DNA of 64,000 nucleotides from Antedon mediterranea (taxonomy: Eukaryota; Echinodermata; Crinoidea; Comatulida; Antedonidae): assembly GCF_964355755.1 (NCBI RefSeq), contig NC_092670.1:10663201-10727200 (forward strand), in the 5' to 3' direction. The notes under the pieces were generated by a model. That model was given only the letters and a program-made list of their open reading frames with translations. It had not been told where the DNA came from and ran no database searches. Made by a program: the position numbers and the translations under genes. Shown here one piece after another: positions 11,430 through 19,355 of this stretch; position 1 is the stretch's first letter; each line of letters begins with the position of its first letter.

Positions 11430-11690
11430 AAAAATACAGAGATATGTGGTCAAGGACCACTTCATTAAATTTTGGAGGCAATCCGGACCACGCTCTTAAT
11501 TCTGGACCACTTTTTAGTATTATTTTCAAATCTTCAGATGTTAAAAGATAAGACAGAATTTTCAAAAGCCGGCAAGCAGTCTAAAAGTAACAAGTAAACT
11601 GGAATTGGATTGTCCAAAAACCTCATTTTTGTACAAGAGGCAAGAGTTATAATTTGTGATTTGTAATTTTAAAACATAATTTTATTTAAT
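11430..11690. repeat. Dispersed repeat, about 260 bp
   Basis: The segment starts 'gatatgtggtcaaggacca' and ends near 'acaagaggcaagagttata'. It recurs in inverted orientation at 42,826-43,080 and in copy 2 at 52,972-53,232. It is probably a non-autonomous element or a fragment of one. No terminal repeats or target duplication could be fixed. Confidence 0.6.
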
Positions 11691-11758
11691 GTACAGTTTT
11701 TTTGATACGAGTAGTTTTAAAAAACCTATTTTTTTACAAATGTATTGAATGCACTAAC

Positions 11759-12020
11759 CTGCAGTTCCTGTTTATCCACTGATTGTCAACTTATAGTTAG
11801 AGTCCTCAGGACCAATGCCAAAGTGAGAATATCTTGCAAACTTCATTTTGTCTAAGTGGTCCCTCATCTCTACTAAGAGCTCAAAACCTCCGTCAGATGT
11901 TATACGATTGATTTGTTCGTTACCAAGCCAGAACTCTGTGTTCACATTTCCAAAACCCTCTTTGTATTCTAACCAATTACGGTAGAAATCAACTGATCCA
12001 TCTTGTCTTCTCTGTATAAC
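11759..12020 (-). CDS. Gene A exon 4: central fibrinogen domain, with stop codon
   Basis: The acceptor 'attatcag' leads into VIQRRQDGSVDFYRNW, then YKEGFGN, EFWLGNEQINRIT and LLVEMRDHLD, a canonical FReD core. The donor is gttagt. The codon at 11,772-11,774 is TAA, where copy C has TAC (Tyr, in SGYTGTAG). The single differing base is 11,772 (T) versus 53,314 (G) on the plus strand. It is the only difference I found between exons 1-4 of A and C. Confidence 0.85.
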
Positions 12021-12361
12021 CTGATAATGAAATGATCTATACTCTAAAGACTTACTAAAACATTGATGGCAAGCCCATCAACTGGAGTAAATGGAAATAA
12101 ATGAATTAAGAACCTGACCACTAATATTACGATGAAGGTACCATGTGTAAACTTGTGTATTTAACATTAATATAATGAACGCCGAACACTTGGACAGTAA
12201 TCCGTGGATTAGCTTACCACTTGCGTGAACCACGCCAGTCTTGTGCCGTACATGTGAACGTACCCTTAGCAGGGAGTTGTACTCCCTGCCCTTAGTAAGC
12301 TCTGCCAAGGCTTTTGGAATTGCACTTGCTGATATCTTTGAATAGGTTGGCCTATACTTAC

Positions 12362-12498
12362 CGTCCAACCTCCATCTTTTCTCATGTCACAGTATACAAT
12401 TAACCGTGGACCTCCATCAATTTGCCGTATCACATATTCACCACTCACAGCATAAGGATAATGTTGTAAAATGTCACCACAGTCCCTCATAAAACACT
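12362..12498 (-). CDS. Gene A exon 3: start of fibrinogen domain
   Basis: This 137-nt exon begins 'agtgttttatg' after the acceptor gcaattttag and ends at tggacg|gtaagt. It encodes CFMRDCGDILQHYPYAVSGEY and GGPRLIVYCDM..GGWT, the classical N-terminal FReD signature with its first disulfide cysteines. The codon split over its start is completed by the last base of the 16-nt microexon. The intron to exon 4 (12,021-12,361) holds no other gene. Confidence 0.85.
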
Positions 12499-13082
12499 CT
12501 AAAATTGCACAGTTGGCATTGGCATTACACGATCACATTTTGTTTTGAATACGCAATATTTCAACATAAATTGTGAAGGTTTTATTCAGTGATGTAGCCA
12601 CAAGAAATAAAGTGGTGCGGTTGTTGCAAGAAAAAGGAACACTCCCATGTGCAGCCCATGGTTGTCAAAGGCCTGTGGTGAAAAAGTGGTCAGTTTGAAA
12701 CCGTACCTACCTGCCCTGTTATTTCAAAGTATTTTTTAACAAAAAGGTTGTTAATAATGTTAGCATACAATTCATTTTTTTAAAAGAGGATTTAATTTAA
12801 GTTTTTTCAACTTGTTTGCATTGTCGTGAGATGTTTTCCAAGTGATTGTACTAACGTTCTTGTGACCAATGAATCATTCATTCATAGAAAGTACTGATGT
12901 AGAAGTCGGCGACTCTACAATGGACCAGAGACCTGAGTTGTATATTTTTTTTGTCTCCATTTTTCGTTTAAATACTTTACTTACTTGGAGGAATTGGTAG
13001 ACACACGTCATCCTGACATGAGTGAAAGGTAGCCAGTACAGCTAACATACAGCAGATCATGAATGCTTTAGAATACGTTTTA
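12499..13082. other. Intron 2 sequence without recognised feature
   Basis: Part of the large gene A intron between exon 3 and the inverted-repeat element at 13,083. No ORF, tRNA or repeat structure stands out. Confidence 0.4.
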
Positions 13083-14030
13083 CGCCGTGGTTAGGATTCC
13101 GGTACCGGAACTCAACTTCCCACCGTTATGGAATCCGACACGCTATTGCGCATGCCCAGAGCGAAGTAATTATAGCTTGCACTAGTGCCACAGACCACGC
13201 ACCACATTACCCGAGAGTCGGAGTGTTAACTAGGGATGTACTGTGTAGCCAAAGATAGTGTCACTATCTTTGTTGTGGCCTAGTTAGTCGTCGCGCAGGG
13301 GAGAGAGCGATGGATGAAACTTGGCCTAGGCCATACATGAATTAATAATTACGCCACGCGTTAAAATAATTATTATGATATGCGTATTTCAAGAAATGTA
13401 CGAAAATGAATAGCGTAGCGTTGCGAAACCGACTTCTTCCGAACAGTTTTTTTTTCACATCCGCCCGGCGGCTGCTGTCAACAAATCAACTTGTATACGA
13501 TTGCATGATGTTATGTACAGTATATAAGTGCGTTATATAAAATCTTTTATTTTGTACTTGAAAAATCATAAAAATTAAAACTAGTCATGTAATTATAATT
13601 CATAATTATATAAAGTTTATATATGAATTAAGCAACGACTTTTTTAATTACGAAATAAATAGGCCCAATGGTCACATCTAGCTGGTAGGCCTACTAGTAT
13701 TAGTAGGCATGTAGGCCGGCTAGTTCGCCATGGCGCAGCTATTAAAATGATCGATCGCTGTAAAGCTTGGTTCCCACTAGAACGTAACGCAAGTGTTTTA
13801 ACCAATGACAAGCGAAGTTATAGACAGTTAGCAATCACAAGCGAATAAGCCATCGCTTGTGATTGGTCAATTCACTTGCGTTACGTCCTTGTGTCGATAG
13901 TGGGAACCACGCTTTAGTCTGTAGACAAAAATAGAGTCGCTGATTACCTCGCTCTGGGCATGCGCAATAGCGTGTCGGATTCCCTAACGCTGGGCAGTTG
14001 AGTTCCGGTGCCGGAATCCTAACCACGGCG
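13083..14030. mobile_element. 948-bp MITE-type element with long terminal inverted repeats
   Basis: The ends are inverted copies of about 95 bp, starting CGCCGTGGTTAGGATTCCGG. They include 'gcgcatgcccagagcga' and its complement 'tcgctctgggcatgcgc'. The left flank is TA. The right flank is TT here but TA in the duplicate (55,573-55,574), which fits a TA target duplication as in Tc1/mariner-type elements. There is no transposase ORF; open frames within it are by-products. A palindrome (aaagatagtg/tcactatcttt) is at 13,253-13,273. The duplicate is 54,625-55,572. Confidence 0.8.
13762..13917. mobile_element. Nested palindromic mini-element, about 155 bp
   Basis: The ends are inverted ('aaagcttggttcccacta' versus 'tagtgggaaccacgcttt'), and the interior is also largely self-complementary around 'atcacaagcgaat'/'cgcttgtgattg'. 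It sits inside the 948-bp element. Related end sequences occur at 41,472-41,520 and 43,785-43,885, so it belongs to a dispersed family. The duplicate is 55,304-55,459. Confidence 0.7.
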
Positions 14031-14538
14031 TTCATTTTATGTTACATTTCTTGAAAGCTCACTAAATACAATTGACAGGTTATTTTCATTTAACTAGATT
14101 AGAAAAGTATGCAGTCAAACGACAAGTATTATGTTGTATTTTCACCTGATCTACCTTGCAGTGTATTAGAAATCGCCAAGTTTCTAGCCATAGGCAAGTT
14201 ACTATCACATGTCTAATAGAGTGTTGTTTTGTCTCATATTTGATCAATTGATAATTTTCAAAATAAAATCCATTTTACATACTTGTTTATTTGCCATAAT
14301 AAATACTATTTTTAAAGTTCATTAATTTTTACAATTATGAAAGTATTAACATTTCAATTGATACTTTGGAAAAAAAAGTGACCAATAAAGAAATTAAATC
14401 TAATAATAGCAATAGCATATTTCTAGGTAACTTTGATTGTTATATTCTATAGGCATTCTCACCTTTAAATGGCTGACCAGTAAAAATATTAAAAATAGAA
14501 GTTTAATTTTATATTGTTCTTTGTTGTTGTTCTTTTAG

Positions 14539-14859
14539 GCTTGAAGCTTCTTGGATAAGGACTATAAACCATAGGTCCAGTGTACACAACTTGCTCGTGT
14601 GCACTTTAAAGAACCTAGTACATCTTTCGAGACGAGTAGGGGGTTACCCCGGTGTATTAGTACATCACAGCCACTGATTACCAACTGGGCCCTCTGGGAG
14701 ACCAGTCTTTGACTGAAGAGGTTAGCCAGTATAAATATATATTTCAATCAAGCCTACATATCACATGTTAAATGTTTAAAAAATAAGCATTATTATACTG
14801 TAATTGTGGGTGTCTTCCATTGTGTCCTAACCAGCTGGTTTATACTGAGATATTTCAAA
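14539..14859 (+). pseudogene. Exon-like module 1 split by a SINE-like insertion
   Basis: The acceptor (tgttcttttag) and the first 11 nt are at 14,539-14,549. The rest (gtgggtgtcttcc... to the donor gtaagt) is at 14,805-14,859. The 253 bp between contain the SINE-like repeat. The uninterrupted version is at 588-658. The same split exists at 57,056-57,376, so the insertion predates the duplication. Confidence 0.5.
14552..14757 (+). mobile_element. SINE-like short interspersed repeat
   Basis: The segment contains 'gtgcactttaaagaaccta', 'gagtagggggttacccc', 'accaactgggccctctggga' and 'gaggttagccagtataaat'. I associate this arrangement with SINEs of marine deuterostomes, from memory and not verified. 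There is no clear tRNA A/B box in this copy. It interrupts exon-like module 1. The duplicate is 57,069-57,274. Confidence 0.5.
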
Positions 14860-15149
14860 GTAAGTTATAATAAGTTCTAAACTTACTTATATAATAATTT
14901 TAGTAGTATTTTTTTTTTTTCAAAAGTCAATTTGTGCTGTATTTTGACAATTGTACGGCCATGGAAAACCCTTTTTGTGAAGTAACTTATGTCATTTGAA
15001 GTGTACAGAGGTCATAATTGATTTGTCTCTAGTTTTTTTCCAAGCATAGTTTATTCCATTTCCTTGTGACAATGTGGCAGCACTAAAAAAATAATTCAAT
15101 ATTCCAATATTCTCTTTTATTATATTATATGGTGATGATATTGTTCAAC

Positions 15150-15250
15150 AAAGTGCTTATTTTGTATCCCATTCCATTCCATCATTGTATTGTATTTGTA
15201 TATGTTTTGTTTTATTTTGGAATAAAAATGTTTATGATTGATTGATTGAA
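15150..15250 (+). mobile_element. Short retroelement 3' tail
   Basis: A 'ttggaataaaaatgtttat' stretch followed by GATTGATTGATTG repeats looks like the 3' end of a severely truncated LINE. Nothing of its coding region remains. Confidence 0.35.
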
Positions 15251-15300
15251 AATAAATGATTATTGTCCCATACCGAATTACCTCTTTCAATCTCTTTTAG

Positions 15301-15425
15301 AAGACTGTTTATACAATACAGAACAACAGTTATTTAAACAGCTACAACGATTCTGCAGAACACCAAATATTGTACGTAACTATGACAGAAGTACACTGAA
15401 TGAAATCACTGCAAAATGTAGCTGA
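15301..15425 (+). other. Exon-like module 2 (unknown protein), shorter version
   Basis: The acceptor 'caatctcttttag' is followed by an open phase-1 stretch reading DCLYNTEQQLFKQLQRFC and NYDRSTLNEITAKCS, ending at TGA 15,423-15,425. Joined to module 1 (14,859) the frame is kept. The family is not recognised. The duplicate is 57,817-57,945 and a longer version is 2,797-2,963. Confidence 0.3.
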
Positions 15426-15652
15426 ACATCTCTCAAGCAACAATATCTATCAGTGCTTTCAAGTCAAGAATCATAATGGTGTATCACAATTTTCAAGATA
15501 CGTAATTGGCTTGAATGGTAAATGAACTTATAATATTTATAATAAGAATTTAGTTGAAATGCGCTGATACTGCGATATGAATGTTTATATTAACATTTTG
15601 ATTACTTGAATACTGCCATATAGCCAATGACTGCTCTACTAGGCAAAAAAAC

Positions 15653-15859
15653 ATGTTAAATGGCTTTAAAATAGCTCGCATTTTAATTTCTAAATGCTCC
15701 AGCATGTCAGTTGTGGAAAAATATCCAGTCATCAAAGTGTTGGTAAATGGCTCTTTGGAGAAATTAACAATAAACAAAATGATCGGTCCGGTTGGCGAAA
15801 GATCCAACTTCAAGAATAGATCTCTGAAAGGTCATATATTTCATTGGGATCATCCATAA
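15653..15859 (+). other. Small open frame of unknown nature, not conserved in copy 2
   Basis: 68 codons containing SKCSSMSVVEKYPVIKVLVN and ending at TAA. In the duplicate the stretch 'gtggaaaaatatcc' reads 'gtgaaaaaaatatcc', which shifts the frame. This argues against a maintained protein. No motif is recognised. Confidence 0.2.
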
Positions 15860-15933
15860 TCAAATGAGGATTACTATCAAGTATAGATAGAAGGCAATGT
15901 TGTTGTATCAATGCCAATCTTTTTTTATTTATT

Positions 15934-16191
15934 TTACAGTGTGTTGTAATGTGTTTTGAATAGTTTGATTATTTCATTAGGTTTTTGAATCCTTAATTGA
16001 GAAAATATGGGTCGCGATTTATTATCAATTATACACTGATCTAAGATGTGAATGTTCTCAGTTTTGTAGAATCTACAAAACTGATACTTTAAATCTACAG
16101 ATTTTCTCTGTGTTGAAGCGAGTAGCGCACCGACACAATTGGGAATCAACGACGGGGCAATGGCCGCTTTTGACACATCGTTAATATACAA
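15934..16191 (-). other. Conserved 85-codon open frame, unknown
   Basis: The frame is extended upstream as PCHRIPHLYINDVSKA after a possible acceptor (ttggtag, near 16,219). It continues through NCVGALLAS and YQFCRFYKTENIHILDQC to a TAA at 15,934. Composition is protein-like and the frame is intact in both copies (58,452-58,709). I do not recognise it. It could be a terminal exon of another gene nested in gene A intron 2, or a relic. Confidence 0.3.
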
Positions 16192-16660
16192 GTGAGGAAT
16201 CCTATGACATGGATTTACCTACCAACTGGTTCTACGGATTCTGTAGTTTGCAAAAGAGTATGTAACTTAACTGAAAAACAGTGAACTTTGATGTACCGGC
16301 AGTGGGAACTTTACAATGAACATTGAGTAGAAGAAAGTCCAGCCCAAATGATGTTATACTCATAGTATTATTCAGGTCCTAGCCAGGGGAAAATTTATGG
16401 TTCGGGAGAACCCCTTGACGTTAGCATTGAACGCAATTTAAGCTATCCTTAGTCGCTTGTGTTTACCTGTGAAAAAAGTATGCTACAATCAAAATGTTAT
16501 TTGCAAGTGTGCTATTATTATCATTTTCGGCCAACTAGTGGTGCCATTTATCATGATTTTACGTGCAAGATTACCATTTCCGGTCATCTAGGATTGTCAT
16601 TTAACAAAATTCGCTTTGCTACAGGCCCCACTACATGAAAAATGAAAGTTTTTCTTAAAT

Positions 16661-17277
16661 TTACTTTCACCTTGACCTTGAAAAATACATCAACATTCAT
16701 CTTGTGTTGCTTATGTCAGTAATTTCTTTGATCAAAATCAATATATTAAGATATATAATATGTAGCCCTACATTCATTGTAAGTTTTTATTTCATTTTTA
16801 ATCATTTCAAAACAAGATTCAACACATCATTTAACAACTGCAGTGAATATATATTATTTAAAATACTCCTAAAATTTGATTAAACTACTAATTATCATTA
16901 ATGAAAATATAAGAAATACTGATTTATGATTAGATATCAATTTGATTTTATTGATAATTAAAAGCAATGAATAATAGTAATGTTATTTTTGAATAAATTG
17001 AAATAATAATAAAATCGATAATTTTATAAAATAAATTTAAACAAATCACATTTTTGGAAATATTATTTGACTATTAATTTTATAACATTTTGAATAAATA
17101 ACTAGCTTTTATTATAATAAATTAATAATTTAATGATAAAGCAAAATGATATTTAAAAGAAACAAAGAGGAATCTTTGTTATTCCTATTACTATTATTAT
17201 TCATAAGTCAAATTATTCAATAATTACAGATTCTAATTTCTTTTATGCTGCTCTCTTAACTATCATAACTGTTGTTT
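16661..17277 (-). pseudogene. Relic of a lectin gene 3' end inside gene A intron 2
   Basis: 17,243-17,277 reads TTVMIVKRAA and stop on the minus strand, the last residues of the FReD terminal exon. It is followed by about 580 bp resembling the 3' flank of gene A at 4,195-4,800. The rest of the exon is missing. So another lectin gene end once lay directly downstream of the PAN exons, and the present gene A may be a composite of two units. The duplicate is 59,180-59,795. Confidence 0.6.
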
Positions 17278-17657
17278 TATTTTTAATATTTTGATAGCAA
17301 GTCCGGCCTAGGCAGGCAGGAATTCAACGTGAATATGGAACCAATAGATAGATAGAAAGTTTCAATTTTTTCTCAAGTTCTTGAGTGCAGATCAATTGTC
17401 AAAAAAAAAGTGAAAATTATTATGTGCAAAAGGAAATGTCTCTAAAAAAATGTTCAGCTCTAATAAGCAAATAAGTTTAGCGGTAGGATTGCAACAATTA
17501 GGCCTATTCACAGAGTGAAGCATTACATTTGTTGATACAAACAATTTCCTAGGCAGAATTAATAGCAACAAAATATACCCATCAATGATGATGTGAATAT
17601 CCATATAAAAAATACTGTTTTTATTTAATAAAGGAGTTTGCAAAGTTGTATACTTAC

Positions 17658-17673
17658 GCTTTTTGACCAGGAC
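17658..17673 (-). CDS. Gene A exon 2: predicted 16-nt microexon
   Basis: Sixteen nucleotides between 'cattttcctttag' and 'gtaagt' on the minus strand. They add V-L-V-K-K and one base, which completes a codon with the first two bases of exon 3 to give ..Q-C-F-M. In gene B the homologous donor (gtaagtataaa) directly ends the PAN exon in the same phase. This supports a true donor here, with an intron gained or exon split in A/C. Splicing is inferred only. Confidence 0.5.
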
Positions 17674-17799
17674 CTAAAGGAAAATGAAATAAAGTATAGT
17701 AGTAGTTCAACATTTATTTATTTCTATCAATGGTACAATGATAAGAAATCATATAAAAACATTGTAATATTAAACAATAGGCCTACAACAATATCATAT

Positions 17800-18362
17800 C
17801 TTGCAAGAAGAAATTACTTGAAGGAAATGTAATGAAATTGTTAGCCCCATCAGTTTGAAGTCACGCCCACTATGTAGTTGCATATCAACGCAAGATTAGA
17901 CGTAATTATGGTCCTTGTATGTAAAAATGTAAAACTTTTACCAATACATTATTCATTTTATTGCCAATATATTCAGTTTTTCTGTGATTCTTAATACATT
18001 ATTTTTATTTACTAAATTATTTACTAAATAAAGTTAGCTGTTTCAGGTCAATCTATAAACATAAAACACGCTATCAATTTAATGTATTGAACCCGAGATA
18101 AAATAACAAGCTGAACAAACAATTCTGAAAATTTGTAAACTTTAAACTCAATTTTATAATTACATTAGATAGCACAATCAAACTAAATCGTACCAATTAG
18201 TCAATTAAAAAAAATTGGATCTAAATTTGACTGGTAACAGATTTACAAACTTTTGAAGGCCTAATAGAAACACCTGTACATGCATCTATTGAACTAATTT
18301 TTGTTTTTGTTGAAACATATTAAAACACATTAAAGTTGTTCATTTCATGAGTACTCAATTAA
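17800..18362. other. Intron 1 and flanking non-coding DNA
   Basis: AT-rich sequence between the microexon and the PAN exon. No repeat, ORF or RNA gene can be supported. Confidence 0.4.
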
Positions 18363-18389
18363 TCAGTTGATGCTCAGAACATCACTCAC

Positions 18390-18674
18390 CTGATTAATGT
18401 GATTCAAATGAGACGCTTGAATGTTGTTGTTTTCAACTGATGTTTCTTCCAGTATTTTTTTACTGATTTGACAAACACGATATTTCTGGTTATAGTTGAC
18501 CGACAAGCAATATAATTTCTCGGAACATTCCAGCAAACAATTTACACGGCTTATATTCTTCAACTCGTAACTCCAACCATCAAGAGCCTGGCCTCGTATA
18601 ACTGTATAAAATGAATTGGTCGAAAGAACACTGACGACAAAGGGCAGAAGAAAGACAATCAAAATAGTATGCAT
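18390..18674 (-). CDS. Gene A exon 1: signal peptide and PAN/apple domain
   Basis: The start ATG at 18,674 gives the hydrophobic signal peptide MHTILIVFLLPFVVSVLS. A PAN/apple-type module follows: LKNISRVNCLLEC, LYCLSVNYN and VCQISKK, with the usual Cys spacing of CLxxC...C...C. The exon ends at AATCAG|gtgagt in phase 0. PAN modules mediate protein or carbohydrate contacts, here placed N-terminal to the lectin domain. The exon is identical in protein to copy C (60,908-61,192). The gene B counterpart has a frameshift. Confidence 0.85.
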
Positions 18675-18728
18675 TGCGACGTTTTAGAAATGTGTTTCTG
18701 TACAGTTTTGGTGTCAATGAATTTCTTA

Positions 18729-18735
18729 GTTTATA
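18729..18735 (-). promoter_or_regulatory. Possible TATA element for gene A
   Basis: TATAAAC on the minus strand lies about 55 nt upstream of the start codon, and the same holds in copy C (61,247-61,253). It is absent from gene B. It is one short motif in AT-rich DNA, so the call is weak. Confidence 0.2.
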
Positions 18736-19125
18736 CTAATATGAACTGTTCCATCATCCAACCACTTCAATAGACAACTCAGTGCACCAATCAAAACGGT
18801 GATAGTAATATATGATTTACATAATAATGTATGAACAAAAATTAAGAATATAGAAGATACATTCATTGCATTTTTAAAAATAAATTTGGTGATATTGAGC
18901 TTCATGTGTCTAGGTAGGCTTCAACTTCATCGTTATGAGTTCTCACAATCATCATGTAGATTATTATGGAAATAATTCAGCAACAATGTCGTGTGAATGA
19001 AATATTGTCCCTGTAGTGAAATATACTTAATACATTCATTCATTTTAAAGTACTGTATATGCATTTAATTTACCATTTAATGTGTACCTCTGTTGTAATA
19101 AAATCACAGCCATGCTTTAAAGCTA

Positions 19126-19355
19126 ACATAATTAAAACAATAATGAAAATATTAACAATCATATATCAACAAAACGATTTTTACAGAATGATCCACAAAG
19201 ATATTCGGGAGTTATCCATGTTGAACACCCTTTAATGACCTAATATATGTACGTTATCCATTACATTTGTTGTCGTTCTCCAGCTCTGTAATTTTGATTC
19301 CAATATTTACAGTTACATTTTCTATGGTTACATCGTTATTGTACAAATCTAATTA
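19126..19355 (+). repeat. Direct repeat R1 flanking the copy-1-specific segment
   Basis: About 230 bp ('acataattaaaacaataatg' to 'caaatctaatta') recurs at 22,097-22,322 (R2), which lacks four bases ('tatatgtacg' against 'tatacg'). Duplication copy 2 has one such repeat (about 61,644-61,873) with the R1 version of the marker and R2-type sequence to its right. Confidence 0.85.

Larger units (their letters stand above)
4916..18674 (-). pseudogene. PAN-fibrinogen-domain lectin gene A (premature stop in exon 4)
   Basis: Five exons can be joined with GT-AG borders and matching phase: 18,674-18,390, 17,673-17,658, 12,498-12,362, 12,020-11,759 and 5,166-4,916. They total 951 nt (316 codons plus stop). 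The product would be a secreted protein with a signal peptide, a PAN/apple domain (about residues 20-95), a short linker and a FReD of about 215 residues, the usual family length. Such FReD proteins are typically extracellular innate-immune lectins binding acetylated sugars or microbial surfaces. The TAA at 11,772-11,774 would remove the whole terminal exon, so this copy is probably a pseudogene. Introns 2 (5.2 kb) and 4 (6.6 kb) are packed with repeats. Joining the distant exons into one transcript is inferred. Confidence 0.75.

Noticed and set aside
12078-12368. 96-codon minus-strand frame overlapping gene A exon 3
   Set aside because: It runs from the end of the exon into the intron in another frame. 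The FReD frame with consensus donor explains the region.
13835-14035. 66-codon minus-strand frame
   Set aside because: It lies in the terminal inverted repeat of the 948-bp element and has no protein features.
17392-17643. 83-codon minus-strand frame (also 59,910-60,161)
   Set aside because: It begins in the intron just downstream of the microexon donor, and its low-complexity hydrophobic composition suggests chance. The homologous stretch of gene B is not open in the same way.
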